A stretch of DNA of 58,147 nt from Rutstroemia sp. NJR-2017a BVV2 (GCA_002946415.1 NJPS01000063.1:1-58147); one strand, 5' to 3'. Positions 36,130 through 50,528 are shown, counted from the stretch's first letter. Notes: generated by a model from the sequence alone, not told the origin. Numbers and translations are program-made.

Positions 36130-37420
36130 GTTTCGAGCTTGTTAATATAGATAGAAGTATACAAATACGAAACTGATATAGGAAAAATATATATAGAAAA
36201 GAAGGAGAAAATAGAAATAGAGATTATAAACAAAGCTCTTACAAAGCTCAAATTTACAGAGGAGAAAAAGAAAATATAAAATATAATCCAAAAACTAGTA
36301 AAAGAATAAGGAAATCAAAATAGAAAGTAAGTACTTTATAAGTATATAGAAGAGGTATTTATAGAACTTAAGAAAGAAAAGAAAAATATTTTATATAAGA
36401 AGCAAAAAAGGATCTAGATCGATATAGCTAAGAATAGCTTACCGGTATATAAAAAATACAAAGTACTATTTATAGTAAAAGATAAAACTATATTTACAAA
36501 ACCGAATAAAGTCCTAGTAAAAGAGATTAACTAGGTAGTAAATAAAGAGGTAATATAAGAGATCTATATATTCTTAGGAGAAAAGATAATATTAGTATTT
36601 ACTATTAAGGAAGTCAAAGCAAAGTAGCAAAATAGAGTGAAGCTAAGGAGAGTACTTGATAAGGATATCGAAAATAAGGAATAGATAGTAGATATAGTAA
36701 TATTCAAAGTATCTAGATAGATAGTTATAGGACTTACAAATAACCAACTTCTTGAAGAAGTAGAAAGACAAAACTCTAAACTATAAACGAAATATATAGT
36801 AGCTATCAGGATTAATAAGAATAGAGAAAATATAGTATTAATATTTGGCTTTAGTATTAATAAAAAGGTAAATAGGGTAATCAACTAGAAAATATTATAG
36901 AATAATATATTTCTACTAACTGAATAATATATTAAAGAGGTACTAACTTTATAATACTTCAAATATCAGAAATATAACTATAGAACAGAACAATATACTA
37001 CTACTTAAGAATACTATATATAGTATATAGATATAAGATATAATATTAAGTTATATCCAACTATAAGATCAGTAATAGTTAAGAGCTATATAAGTTATAA
37101 TATAATAAAGTATAGTATAATTGATAAAATCTGTTTATATAATTAATAAGATCAATATAGAGCTATCTAAATATATACGAAAAGAGAGAGAAAATATTTG
37201 GTAAATAAGTTTTAGTTTCAATTCAGTCTCTAAGTAAGTAGATAGTTTACTCCAAGCTTGAGCAATATAATCAAGCCCGAATTCATAATTATAAGCTATA
37301 AACAAATATACTATAGAAGAAGATTACCGATAGTAAATATAATAGATACAACTAAAATAGCTTTAATTAACAAGTTCTTTTTAGACCTTAGCCTAAGTAT
37401 CTAGCTAAATATAGTATCAA
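36130..37420 (+). pseudogene. LINE K ORF1 remnant
   Basis: A basic, Lys-rich frame with TAG/TAA stops. Near 36950-37110 it shows three degraded zinc knuckles: YFKYQKYNYRTEQY (from CFKCQKYGHRTEQC), then YYI*YIDIRYNIKLY, then SYISYN. This matches LINE ORF1 nucleic-acid-binding proteins. Open frames on the opposite strand here (35997-36251, 36564-36884) are shadows. Confidence 0.75.
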
Positions 37421-37479
37421 ATTTGTTAAATACCTCTAGATCTACTTAGAATACCGAGATAAGTATAGAAGTAACCGAC

Positions 37480-40400
37480 TAGTAATAAACAAGCTCTCAA
37501 TCCTATAATATAATATATATAAGAATAGAAGAGTAATAGAATTACTATTCTATAAAGAGAAAGGAGTAATAATAATAGTAATATAGGAACCTTAGCTGAA
37601 CTACAGAAACAGTATATACTACCCGAACTCAATAATCTATATTCTGGTATATAAAAACAAACAGAGAAACTACTTATTTATAAATAAAGCTATTAAAAAA
37701 GAAAGCTAGAAATATAAGATCTAGAATAAGAATCTATATATAGTAAAGTTCCTATCGAGTCTAAGGGTTATCTGTATTTATAGTATTTATTTGTAATTTT
37801 TAGATAACTATAGAAATATTAACTATAAGTACTTATTTAACTTACTACAACTTATATTTAGCAAAGATAGTGAATATATTATAGTAGACAACCTTAATTT
37901 CCACTATCTACTATAATCTAAGTTATAGTACCTATTATATAACTAAGCTAATAAGCTACTCGAGATAATATAATAACTCGATCTACTTATTCTTTATAAA
38001 AACGAAACCTTCTCTACTATATATAGTAGGACAATAATCGATCTAGTATTTTCTATTTTAAAACTTATAGATTATTTATTAGAATATATAATTGCAACTA
38101 ATAAGGAATATAGATCTGATTATATAGTAGTATACTTAAGGTAGAATATCGAGCTAGTAATAGTAGTAAAGTAGAGATATAGAAACTAGAAACTTATAAA
38201 TACTATATAGACTAAGTAAATAACTTTATATCTACCAAGATATAATATCGAGCAATATATAATAGAGAGTTTAAAAATATATATTATAGAATTTACTTTC
38301 TGGATCTAGAGGATTATTGATACTATAACTTTATAGAAGTAGAACTTAGAGAGAACCGAATATTAGTAGATATCGAAGATTGATATAATAGTTAAAGTAA
38401 TATATATTATATATTAATAGTAGTTTGCTAATAAAGAAAATAAGTAGCTAAAATAGTATATTAGGTAACTCTAGAAAAAAAAGAAATATATAATTCATCG
38501 AACAAAACAGTTAACTTGGAGATAAATAGTATATAAATATTATAAGATAAAGAAGCTATAGAAGTTAGCGAGGTAGAGTAGAAAAGCAATAATAGAATAG
38601 AATATAATCCCGATATTTAAACTCGGAGAAAGCAGAAATATAAACTTATTTGAAGAAAAGATATATATATTTATTTAGTATTTCTATAGAGATAGATAAT
38701 ACCTTCTTAGTATCTTATAATAATTACCAAGCAACCCGAAAGATACTGAGCTAGATAATATCAATAATTAGAAATATCTATTAGAATTCGAAATTAATAA
38801 AGAGTTTATTACTAAGGAGTTTACTAATCTATTCTAAAGATACTTTGATTACTTTATATTAGAAGAAGATCAAATTCTATATTACTTCTTTAAGAAGCTA
38901 GGCTAGCTATTTATAGAAACAATCATAAACTTAGTTTAAGTTAGTTGGAAATTCAGATATATACTAAGAAGTCTAAAAAATATATTAATAGTAGTACTAC
39001 AGAAACTTGGAAAACCGAGCTATAAATAAACGAAATCCTAGTAGCTAATTATATTACTAAATATATTAGGAAAGCTGATCGAAAAAGCTATAGTCTAGAA
39101 GATCTATAATATAATTGAGCAATATAATCTATTACTAGATAAGTAGATAAAAGCAAGAATATAAAGAAGTATAATAATAGTACTAGATCTATTTACTTTA
39201 GTAATCAAGTTAGTTTAGATAAATAAAAAACAAGTAGTAATACTATTTTTACTAGATATAATAGAAGTATTTGATATAATTATCTATTTATATCTAGTAA
39301 TAGTAATCTAGAAACTTAGTTTCCTTCAATAAGTTAATAAGTAAGTAGTAAGTTTTCTAAATAATAAAACTATATATTTCTTATTTGTTAGCAAGATATC
39401 AGAAGAGTTCTTATTATAAATAGAAGTATCCCAAGAATTACTACTCTTACCAATATTCTTCCTACTTTATAATATAGAGCTTATTCGAATATACTTATTC
39501 CTAAAACAAGAATTATATATAAGAGAGTTTATCGATAATATATATTTAATTGTAATAAGCTCGAATATAGAAACCAACTACAATAAACTTATAGATATAT
39601 ATCGGAAGATCTTAAGATATACTTAGTACTATAGGATATATTTTGTATCAGTGAAATATAAGTTTGTTTATTTTATAAGAATATAGAACAAATTTAATCT
39701 AGTAGCTATAATCTAGCTCAGATAAGAAACGGAGTATACCTTATTACCAAGTATATAAGTACTTAGTATTTGGCTTGATACCAAGCTTAATTGGAAAGTA
39801 TATATAAAGATAATCTGAGAAAAGGATACTATAATATTAATTGTATTTAATAAACTCAACCAGATAATCTAGGGCCCAATACTATACCGAATACAGATCT
39901 TATATATAGTATATATATATACTATATTAATATATAGAGCAGAAATATAGTATAAACCTGGAAAAAGAGATATAATCGAATAAGAACTCAAATAAGTATA
40001 AGTAATATATCTACAAAAGATTACTAGAGTATACCAAGTTATATCTATCTATAAGATAGAAGTAGAAATAACGATCTCTCTAATCAATATATACTATAAT
40101 AAGAAGCTTAGGAAATTCTTCAAGTACTAGAAGGATACCTCTATCTAATAGATTTACCAAGAATAGTATTTATAGATATAGAAAAGGGGAGATAGTAGAA
40201 AGATAAAATAGAACTTACCAAGTATCCCGACCGAATATACTAATTAAACCGGAATATTTAAGTCTAAGAAACAAATATAAAGAGTATAATAAACAAAAGA
40301 TATAACTAAATAGTATAATATAGTAGTAAAGAGCTTAATATTAGATAAAGATAAGCTCAAACTATATAAAGAACTTAACAAAACAGAAAGTATAATACTT

Positions 40401-40850
40401 ATCTAGAGTAGAATAAAATGAACAAACTATATATACTTCCTGAATATATAGAGAATACTAGGCTACAAATCCCTAGTTTATATATACTACTATACTAGTA
40501 TAGAAATAGTTGAGTATATCCTTCTATACTATAGTACCGAGTAGATAAGAAGATAATAATAGAGAAGAATAACTATTACCAAGTTACTTAACAATCTAGA
40601 ACAAGTATAATAGATAGTTAAATAGCTGATCTAAAGTAGGTAGTTCGAGTATTTCAGGTTTGCTAACTAGCTATAATACAAGTAGTAAGACTAAGGAATA
40701 ACCGAATAGTATAGCTATAAAGGATAAGAATAGGATAAATATATAAGAGTAGAAAGTATAGAGTAGTATAATCAGTAGTTTTGTCCAAAGAGGTTCTACT
40801 AATATAATTAATTAGATTAAGCTCTCTTTATAGCCAGTACTATATATACT
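37480..40850 (+). pseudogene. LINE K ORF2 remnant: endonuclease and RT
   Basis: The endonuclease starts near 37488 (YNIYKNRRVIELL), with I*EPQLNYRNS for the QEPQ site at about 37590 and IIVDNLNFHYL (from GDFNFHH) at about 37880. The reverse transcriptase is at about 38940-39960: motif A reads LLLDIIEVFDIII at about 39240 (from LD..GAFD) and the YxDD site reads FIDNIYLIVIS at about 39525. The C-terminus near 40440-40540 has YFLNIQRILGYKS and VEYILLYYS, from the Cys/His motif VEHILLYCS found at the end of Tad-type proteins. Not functional. Confidence 0.82.
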
Positions 40851-40961
40851 AGCTAGTAGGTAAGAAATAAATAAATAATAATAAATTTATAAAGAATATA
40901 AATATAAAAGTATCTATTTTTCAATTTCTTATTAAGTAAATACTAAAGTATAATTAGTAGT

Positions 40962-41314
40962 TATTAGTTGGATCTTCTAATAAAAGTAATATATTTAAAA
41001 GAAAGAAGATTTAATAAAATTATATAAACTTATATCGATATTTATCTAGGATACTAAGTTAAGTATATAATAACTAACTTATATTAATAAGTAAAATCAT
41101 TTTATTTTTCTATAACTAACTAACTATATAATAACTTATTTATAATATATAATAAGTATATTTCGAAGTTCCTTTTAATATTCTCTAATACTCCAGTTTC
41201 AGTATATATAGATATAGAGATAGATATATAATTATTTTGATAAAATATATTTTTATATCTAAAATATAATAACTTATATAGTTATTACTTGGTCGAAATA
41301 CTAATATTCTGATA
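40962..41314 (-). repeat. 3' LTR of Copia B
   Basis: 353 bp. It is 19 bp shorter than the 5' LTR because of one deletion in a TATATA context near 41230. Confidence 0.9.
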
Positions 41315-41819
41315 TTGGTAACTTTTTCTTTTTCGATCTATATATATATTATATATATATAATATATTATATCAATATTACTTAAATAAACAGGTTTTAG
41401 CTATAAACTTATTTTCGATCTCTTCTATTTTTCTATTTTGTCTATAATTAGTTATACTCAAAATTATTGAAATAATAGTTACTATTATTATAAAACTAAG
41501 AGATTCTTTATATATTCTTTTTAAACTTATACTTAGTATATATCAAATATCGATTTTTTTAAACTTATACTTAGTATATATCAAATATCGATTTTTAAAA
41601 TTCTATTCTTCTTTTTTGTATATCTTTTGTTATTTATATCTATCTACAAAGATGTTTTTAAAAATATCGATTTTATATAGTATTATTATGGAAATAGAAA
41701 TTTAAACTTTAAAATCTCCGATATTATCTTAACTAAAAATAAGTGAATTCAAGAAAATAAAGAAAAATATAAAGAATCCTTTTTCTCTGATATTACTTCT
41801 CTTTTCGGATTATTTATTC

Positions 41820-43556
41820 TTCTATATATATAATAAACTTGTTATTATTTAGTATTTTCTCAAGTAATTTATTTAGAATTACTTTTGTTATAGTATTAGT
41901 TAGATTATTATCTCTTTTGATCTATTATATTTCAACTAGTTTTCTATATTTATATAATTATTATAATACTATAATATCGATTATTAAATATTTCTCTTTT
42001 ATTATCCTAAGCTTAGCTAGATAGTTATATAAGTTATATAAATTAGTATATATTATAATTGGTAGTATTAGTAGATATAACTGCTTTAGGATTATACCAA
42101 GTATTTAGTTTATAACAATAGTTATATCGATATCAATAACTATTATATAGATTTCGAAAGTAAAGATACTTCTAATAATATATTTGTTTTTAATACTATT
42201 CTAATATATAAAGTTGCTTCTTATTTTGAATACTTTGATTATATACTTTTTGATTATTATAAAAATAATAAATTCTATTTATAAATTAAGATCCTTATTA
42301 TTAGTAAATAAGTTATCAATATATATAAAGAGTTTAATATAACTTAGATTTAGTAATATATAATATAATTCTTTTTTTAAGTTATCTATTTGTTATTAGA
42401 GATATTTATTAGGTATTTATATATTATTATCTATAGATTCTTGATATTAAGTTATAACCGAAAAGTCGAAATTAATTTCTAGTTAGTATATACTTAAGAA
42501 ATAAGTATCTCTAATATATTATTTATAGTAGTTATTTATATATTACTTAGATACTAACTTAACTATTTTAATTTTCTGGTTTTATCTTTTCTATATAATT
42601 AATAGTTTATTATTTTCTTGAATTAAATAGTATTTATTAAAGATTAGAGAGTTTATAGATATAAGTATTTCTACTAGCTTTATAATAAAGTTAGTTTTTT
42701 TTAGTTTTTATATTTCCTTATTATAAAATATTTTATTTCCTAGGATAAATATATTATCGGTTTATAAAACAATTACTACGAATATATCTTAAGATATAAT
42801 AATCAAGAGATATAGATTATATAAAGATATTTCTATATCGAGTTTCTTATAGTAATATATATAATATATAACCTACTAATATATATTTGTTTCTACTATA
42901 TTATATAGAGATTTGTAGATAATTATAATTATCTTTTTAAAGTACTAATATTCAATCTGTTTTGGTAACCTAGTAATAATTATATAGATTAATTCAGTAA
43001 TCGATTATAGATATATTTATATAATATTATATATACTTACTTTTATCTTTTATACTTGGAATATAAAGATTAATACTTCTAATAGATATTAATTTAATCT
43101 CTATATTATAAGTATTTATATAAAAATATTTTCTTTATTTTGATTATTATATCTTTATATTACAAACCTACTTTTCTTATATAAAGCTGATATTGTTTTA
43201 TCTTTCACTTTATTAACTAATCTAATATTGAAGATATATTCTTTATATATAGTTAAATTATATTATACTATTTCGAAGATATTATAGATAATTAAGTTAT
43301 CAATTTCTATTTATTAAGAGAGCTCAAAAAGTATTTCTATTATAATAATAGTACTTTATATATATAATTATTATATTAAGTTATAATTACTTTATTCTTT
43401 CTTTATTAAGAATACTTCTATATATCAGAATAGGATAATAATCTACAAGATTAGCTTCTAGAAAACTATTATACTATCTTTTTTATAATTATATTAAATA
43501 GAAAGAGATTCGGTTTCAATTTAGTATTCTGGAAACTTTTCTAAATAGAAGAGTTT
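41820..43556 (-). pseudogene. Copia B RT and RNase H remnant (3' half)
   Basis: Matches Copia A 2515-4250. The RT catalytic site reads *TDNIFILG at about 42760-42735, one residue less damaged than in A (*TNN). RNase H is at about 42345-41825. An apparent plus-strand frame at 41839-42024 is a shadow. The 3' leader 41315-41820 has no coding signal. Confidence 0.8.
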
Positions 43557-43750
43557 TGTAATAAACTATATAATTTATCTCTTTATTATAATTTATATTT
43601 CCTATATAGGATTTAGTCAAATTCCTTATTATAATAACTAATATATAACAACTTTTTGTATATAAACTCTCTAAGTTCTTCGGTCTTTTTAGCTTTTTAG
43701 TTATTAATTCTAAGAATAATATAAATTTTTATCTATAATATATTGTTATA
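43557..43750 (+). repeat. 5' LTR of Gypsy N
   Basis: 194 bp, TGTAATA...GTTATA (final CA mutated to TA). Matches 50331-50528. Confidence 0.92.
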
Positions 43751-44312
43751 TTATCAATAACTCAATTTATATCTTCGGCTAACTAGTAGTCTTCTAAATA
43801 ATACTTCACTTTTAATCCTCCTTATCTAGATAAACCTAAAGTAGTTAGGAGAAAGCTTATTCTATTATAATAATAACAAAAATATCTTTTTTTTATTTTT
43901 ATTGATAAATTGATCTTCCTATATCTTCTAAATAGAATATAGCTACTTTCGAATATAGAAATACAATCAGATACTCTCTATTTCTAGAGTAGAAGTACTT
44001 TTCTATATAATTGGAAGTAGTAAACTCCTAATAATAATATAATAATAATTAAGAAAGTAGTAAAGATCTCCTCTCTAGTTTAAATATTATTATCGGTCGA
44101 GAAGGTTCAAGTAGTAATTAAACCCAAACTATAAACAAATAATTTATCTCTATCTCCTTATCTAGATAAATCTTAGTACTACTAGCTAAGATTAAAAAGC
44201 TCTATATAATAAAGTCCGAGTTTGTAATATTATAGATACTAGTTATATAGTTATCAGCTAATATAGAATAGAATAATTTATTATATATCTTATATATTCT
44301 ATCTTTATATAG

Positions 44313-44736
44313 TTTCTATTTTAGTCTAGCTCGGAACAAGCTAAAAGACAAACTAGCTATAAATTATTTATTACTTCTATTTCTTCTTGATACTACCTCC
44401 GGAATCGAAGCTAGTATTGCTTATTTAAGCAAGACAAAAATCTGTATCCGAAAATATTATCTAGCTCGAGAGCTAGTTGATAATTAGATTGAATATTTAT
44501 ATTAGAATGATTTTATTTCCATTTTTATCAAATTGTTACCTTTATTAGTTTAGTTATTTTCATTTACCAGAACTAGTTCCTTACTATCTCTTAATACTAT
44601 TTGGCTTAAAAATATATTTAAATACTATTTATATTTAGTTGCTAGCGGCCTTTAGCCGCTAACCGACCTACTATAGTTTTAGACTCAAAAAGGTTGTTAA
44701 AATAATAAATCAATCAATCAATCAATCAATCAATTA
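44313..44736 (+). mobile_element. LINE L, 5'-truncated copy of the AATC-tailed family
   Basis: About 424 bp: the last part of ORF2 (from LARNKLKDKLA to the stop), the 3' UTR, the CGACCT stem (44664-44669 with 44691-44696) and an (AATC) tail of about seven units. Flanked by TTTATATAG at 44304-44312 and 44737-44745. It is inserted in the 5' internal region of Gypsy N, the innermost layer of the nest. Confidence 0.9.
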
Positions 44737-44979
44737 TTTATATAGATTCCTTAATCAAACTTAAGATCCTTTTATCTAATCAACTAAATATAATAAATCT
44801 ATAAAAGAAAACTTTTTAACTTCTTTTATAATAGTACTTCTATATATATATTTTAGATTCGATTATAGTTTGTAACTACTTATAAGAAACTAATAATCAA
44901 TTATCTACTTTTCTTTATTAAATACTAGTTATAATCAATTTTCTTATATTACTAGTTTGATTAATAAGCTTAATAATAA

Positions 44980-45700
44980 GAAAAATATCCAACTTTCTTT
45001 ATAGAAGAAAATAGTATTAGACTATTTTGAAATTTACTTCTATTTTGATAAAAATCAGATTTGTGATTATATTGGAAACTAAGTAGAAAGACTAGTTCTA
45101 GATTATCTAAAAAGACTTTTTATTCAAGAACCTCTTTTTACTATTGAGAAGCTAGTAAACAAACTATATATATTCTTCTATAATCTTATAGAAGTAATAA
45201 AAGCTAAAAACAAATATAAGATTATATTTATAACTACTTCTGGTTTTCTATTCTTCTTCAAAGAGTTTTATTATTATTTCTATATATAAATTTCAATTAG
45301 TATAATCTTTCTTGAAATTATTCTTCGATAAATTATTTACTAAGATTACTAAATATTACTATATCTATTCTAAAAGATAGCGATTTAGAATCAAGATCTT
45401 TTAAGAAATAGTAAAATATTTTTACTTTATTAAATAAGAAGATAATATAAAGATCCTATTATATCTTTTATAATCTATCTTTATAATATCTATCTTTTTA
45501 TATCGTTCTTTAGATATTTCTTATTATACTAGAAAAGAAGTTATTATAGAGTAAGTAAGTTACTTTATTTTATCTTATAGTTCTAATATTATTTACAACT
45601 CTATATTAATATTAGCTATATTTAATCCTCTAAATATCCTTTATAGTTTTACTTCTGATTATAATACTTCTACTTCTTCGAATTGATCTTATTATAATAA
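44980..45700 (+). pseudogene. Gypsy N gag remnant
   Basis: A frame on the plus strand reading KKIVLDYFEIYFYFDKNQI and later LFYNLIEVIKAKNKYK looks like gag by position and composition. The stretch 45700-47200 continues gag/protease with many stops and no motif I can name. Confidence 0.5.
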
Positions 45701-47199
45701 TAGAACTAGTATTCCTACTAGTTCTACTCTGGATCGAGCTTAGAGTAATACTCTTTATAAAATTAATATTGTTGGTATTGATACTTAAAAGCCCCTTGAT
45801 AAATATAGTAACAAAGAAATTTATATTGATATTATAAATAAATAGATTTTAGAAATAAAAGAAAAGATAATAGAGTATATTTGTATATAGAATAATCAAG
45901 CAAAAGATTATATTTAGTAAAAACCTCTATATTAGATAGAGTAAAAGATATAAGATACTTAGATTTTACTAAGTTACTAAGAAGAGATAATCTATTACTT
46001 CTATATATATTAATAAGAAATCAATATTTTTTTCAAATCTAAATTCTTATAGATTCTAAAACAAATAGTTTTGTTTTAATTGATATTATCTTTTTAAAGT
46101 CCTTCAATCTTATATAGAAGATAATAATTAAAAAACTGAAGATATCCTTATTAATCAAGAGATATAATAGCTAATAAGGTTAATCTATTATTTATTATAT
46201 TTACTTAAATTTTATAATTGATAATCGATTATAGATCTATACTCTCTTTTTAATTATTTATCTAGGTTACCTTCTTATTCTCGGAAAGAAATAGTTAGTT
46301 AAGAATAATATCCTAGTTGATTATATAAACTGATAATTATATTAGCTAAAGTATCTCTCTCTTATATAGATCTATTTAAATAATTATATCTATATTTATA
46401 TTAACTTAACCCAAAAGAATCTTAATTATCTCTACTAAGCTGATATAGCTTAATACGATTGCTAGTTAGATAAGTTCTAGAAGTAATATCTAGATATAGA
46501 AAATTGCAAACTCCTTATTAATATAATTATTATCAAAAAAGTATAAATTATACTCTGATATCTAGTAGTTTGCTAAATATCTATAATAAATTTATCTTTT
46601 CTTGGATTATCTCCAAGATAAAAAAGTATTGCTAAATTAAACTTCCCTATTAGTAAGTATTTATAAGATTTATATCAAGAATTCTATTTATAATCTAATA
46701 TAGATAAAAGTAATTTTCAAGTAGGAAACTTAATCTATACTTAACTTTCTACTATTAATCAGATATCTTAAATCTTTTTGGAAATCTTAATTTCTATATT
46801 CTTAGTCCTTTATTGATATCTATATTATCTCTAACTCTGTTTTTAATATAATATACTATCGAGATATAGAATATAAGTTAGATATAATTATTATCTATAA
46901 GATTAACTATCTGATCGAGAAGTACTAAGTTGAAAAAGAAACTAAATAAGTTTCCTTTATTTTCCTTATTATTTTATATTCTAAATTCTATTCTTACTAT
47001 CTTTTTATTTCTTTCTCCAAGATTAATTTAGAACTTCCTATTTCTAATAAATACTTGAATTATATAACTACTTTTTCGAAACCTAATTTAAATATACTAT
47101 CTCTATATTACTTATATAACTATAAAATTATACTTAAAGATAATAGAGAAAAAATACTTTGATATAACTTATTATATAAAATATTAATAGAAAAACTAG

Positions 47200-49990
47200 A
47201 AACTATAAAGAATTATATTATAGATAACTTAGTTAAAGGATTTATCAAGCTAAATCAAATACTATTTGTAGTCTTTATCTTATTTATCAAGAAGTTAAAT
47301 AATAATTTATATTTTTATATTGACTTTTATATACTTAATACTTTCATATATAAAAACTATTATCTTTTATCTCTGATTAACGAAATACTAGTTTATATCT
47401 CTTATACTAAAGTATTTACTAAGTTCGATATCTAATAAATCTTCTACTATATCCAAATAAATCCTATTTCTAAGAAATATATTATATTCTATATCTACTA
47501 TAGTACTTATAAATATAAAATTATATCTTTTGGACTAACTAATAATCTAGCGATATACCAATATTATATAAATAATATATTTTTCGACTATTTAGATATA
47601 TTCTATATTACTTATCTAGACAATATCTTGATCTATTTTGAAGATAAGTTTGAATATGAAATCTATATCAAATTAGTTTTATAGTATTTATAAAATACTG
47701 AACTATAAACTAATCTCAAGAAATATGAATTCGATATCAAGTATATAAAATACTTAGAATTTATTATCTTAACTAAAGATATCGAAGTAGATCTAGATAA
47801 AGTCTCTATAATATAATAATAGAAGTATCTTATAATTGTAAAAGATATTTAATCTTTTCTTGGTTTTTGTAATTTCTATCAATATTTTATTTATAATTTT
47901 AGTATTATTATTAAGCTCTTTATTAATTTGATAAAAACTAAAATCCTCTTTAGATTCGATAAAAGCTATTAACTAGTATTCGATATCCTTAAATATACTT
48001 TAACAAATATATCTTTTTTATAATATTACTACTATAATCTTCTTTATATACTAGAAACAGATATCTCTAATAAGGTAGTTACAAATATACTTTTATAGAA
48101 ATATAATAATAATTAGCTATTTATAGTTTTCTTCTCCAAGATAATACAAACTACTAAGTTTAATTATAAAGTATATAATAAAGAAATATTTATAATTATT
48201 AAATCCTTTGGTTACTGATATATAGAACTAATAACAACCTTATATCAGATTTATATATATATTAATTATAAAACTCTAGAGTATTTTATATCAACTAAGT
48301 CTCTTAATATTAGATAAGTTAGATAAACTAAACTACTTACTAATTACAACTTCTTGATTATATATTGCTTTAGTAAAGAGAATCTATTTATAGATATATT
48401 TATTCAAAAAGTCGGTAAACTTAATCTATAGAATAAATAAAAGTAGTAAAAATATTTATAAACTTTATTTAGAAAAGCGAAGCTTAATATAATTATAATA
48501 ACGGAATAGTACAAAAAAGACTATATAAAGCAGAACGAAATTTTGATAATACTTATACTACTCGATCTTATAATAAATCTTATTAACCGACTTTTGAAAT
48601 CTAATTATAATTCTAAAAATCTATAAAGTCTATATATTCAAATCTTTTATAGTAACTAATACCTAATATTTAATAAAGACTTATTATTATTTAAAAACTG
48701 ATTAATAATCTCTAATACTTACTAGCTCTATATACTATTAATTCGAGAAATATATAACTTTATAACTACTATTTACTTTAAGATCAAGAAGATAGCTCTA
48801 TTTTTGGCAAAATAATATTACTAATATAATATAACAAATGATATATATATTTATACTTGCAATTACTATATTTATCGATATAATTTTATATCTCGAGATA
48901 AGATCTTTGAACTATTATACTTCTTACTAATTCCTATATATATATAGAAGTATATTATTATAGATTACTATAACTTCAATAAAGATAAATATAATTTCGA
49001 TAATATCTTTGTTATTATTAATCGTTTAAATAAGCAAGTTATTATTATCCTTTATTATAAGATTATTGATATTCGAAAATAGATCTATCTTTATCTCTAG
49101 TATATTTATCGTTATTATAACTTATTGATAACTATATTTTTTAACTATAATCTATAATTCGTTTTATCTTTCTAGAAAGAACTCAATTTAATCTTAGATA
49201 TTTAAATCAGATTATCGATTATAAACTATTTCTAAACTAATAGATAAACTAAGATTTATAATTAATATTTATAAAAGCAATTTAGGCCTTTTATTAGTTA
49301 TTATCAAGATAACTAATTTAAGTATTTATCTATAATAGATTATACTTAATTAACTTTTCTCTACTTTTCTCTTAATAATATATCTTTCTTCGAAGTACTT
49401 TATAGCTAAGAACTTTATATATAATGGAATTAGTAATTTATAAATATTTCTATAGATAACTTGAATATCGAGGATATATATAATTATATATAGAGAGTCT
49501 ATAATATACTAGTCTATATTTATAAATCAATTGAAAAAGCTCAAGAATATATATTGAGCTTTACTAATATATATTATTGTTTTATCGATTTCGATATTAG
49601 CAACTATATATAGCTCGATATAAGGTATCTATCAATCTAGTAGTTCTCTTATAAGTTGGATTACTTTATAGATAGATACTTTAAAGTCTTTGAGAAAATT
49701 GGATATTTGTTTTATTTGGAATTATTAATTACTATATAAATTTATAATATATTCTTTATAGATAAATTCCAAAAGGTTTTAGATAATTTACTTCTTAATC
49801 AAATCAATAACTCTTTATTACTTATCAATATTATTAGTAAAGAAGAATAGGAAGTGAAAAAGATCTTTATTATATATAAATACTATAAATCTCTAAAGTA
49901 CTAAATCCAATAACTTAATTATAATATAGATTTTATTTAGTATAAAGTATCAAACTTTAAGATAGCTTTATAGTTATTTCAAGCTTTTTA
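47200..49990 (+). pseudogene. Gypsy N pol remnant: RT, RNase H, integrase, chromodomain
   Basis: The RT reads FYIDFYILNTFIYKNYYLL at about 47320 (from the CVDYRALN..T..NRYPLP region), FTKFDI at about 47425, FGLTNNLAIYQYYIN at about 47530, and YLDNILIYFED at about 47613 (YxDD with the last Asp lost). The connection reads IFRFDKSY at about 47950, followed by RNase H. The integrase core is at about 48900-49400, with DNIFVIINRLNKQVI and SFFEVLYS. A chromodomain is at about 49843-49990 (EVKKIFIIYKYYKSLKY*IQ*LNYNID, WxxY-type core with Trp lost). Broken throughout. Confidence 0.85.
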
Positions 49991-50330
49991 TCTTATAAAT
50001 CCTAAAGAGTTTAGTCTTCTAGTTCTACTTTCTAACTAGTTATATTTATACCAGGATAGAGAAAATAACTATAAATATATAGAAGATAATTATCTAATAA
50101 TATCAAAATAGAAATAAATATTCTTTAAGGCTAATATATTAATACTAGAGAAAAAGATATAAATCTAGATTACTATTCTTTTCGTTCTTATAATACTTAT
50201 TACTATATATTCTTAAAACTAACTTATACTATCTCTATAATACTAACTTTGTTATATATTCTTTATTACTATTACTGATTAGAACCAATAACTAATTGAA
50301 ACTCGAAAGCAAGTTTACTTAAAGAGAAAG

Positions 50331-50528
50331 GTAATATAATAAGTTATATAATTTATCTCCTTATTATAACTTATACTCTCTATATAGGATTTAGTTAAAT
50401 TCTCTATTATAGTAACTAATATATAATAACTTCTTATATATAAACTCTCTAAGCTCTTCGATCTTCTTAGTTCCTTAGTTATTGATTCTAAGAATAATAT
50501 GAACTTTTATCTATAATATATTATTATA
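50331..50528 (+). repeat. 3' LTR of Gypsy N
   Basis: About 198 bp. The exact left limit is uncertain by a few bases because the first bases differ from the 5' LTR. Confidence 0.9.

Larger units (their letters stand above)
35984..40883 (+). mobile_element. LINE K, a second Tad-like family, mutated
   Basis: 4900 bp flanked by a perfect 17-bp duplication AATTTATAAAGAATATA (35967-35983 and 40884-40900). It ends in a TAAATAAATAATAATAAA-type tail, not AATC repeats. ORF1 has zinc knuckles; ORF2 has an endonuclease and a reverse transcriptase but no RNase H that I can see. The sequence is not related to copies D-H beyond family-level motifs. It keeps more CA dinucleotides near its 5' end (36030-36130) than its surroundings. 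Inserted in Gypsy J gag. Confidence 0.93.
43557..50528 (+). mobile_element. Gypsy/chromovirus N, full length, inside Copia B
   Basis: 6972 bp with LTRs at 43557-43750 and about 50331-50528, and an exact 5-bp duplication AGTTT (43552-43556 and 50529-50533). Joining the flanks restores the Copia sequence seen at A 2490-2540. A purine-rich tract AAAGAGAAAGG precedes the 3' LTR. It is a different family from Gypsy I/J. It carries LINE L near its 5' end. Confidence 0.95.

Noticed and set aside
35997..37632. Minus-strand open frames with membrane-like composition (35997-36251, 36564-36884, 37426-37632)
   Set aside because: Antisense to LINE K ORF1 and ORF2. AT-rich complement strands give Ile/Leu/Phe-rich translations by default.
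41315..41400. TATATA tracts as regulatory or microsatellite sequence
   Set aside because: They arise where TGCA-rich DNA was RIP-mutated, as shown by the intact LTR at 1-197.
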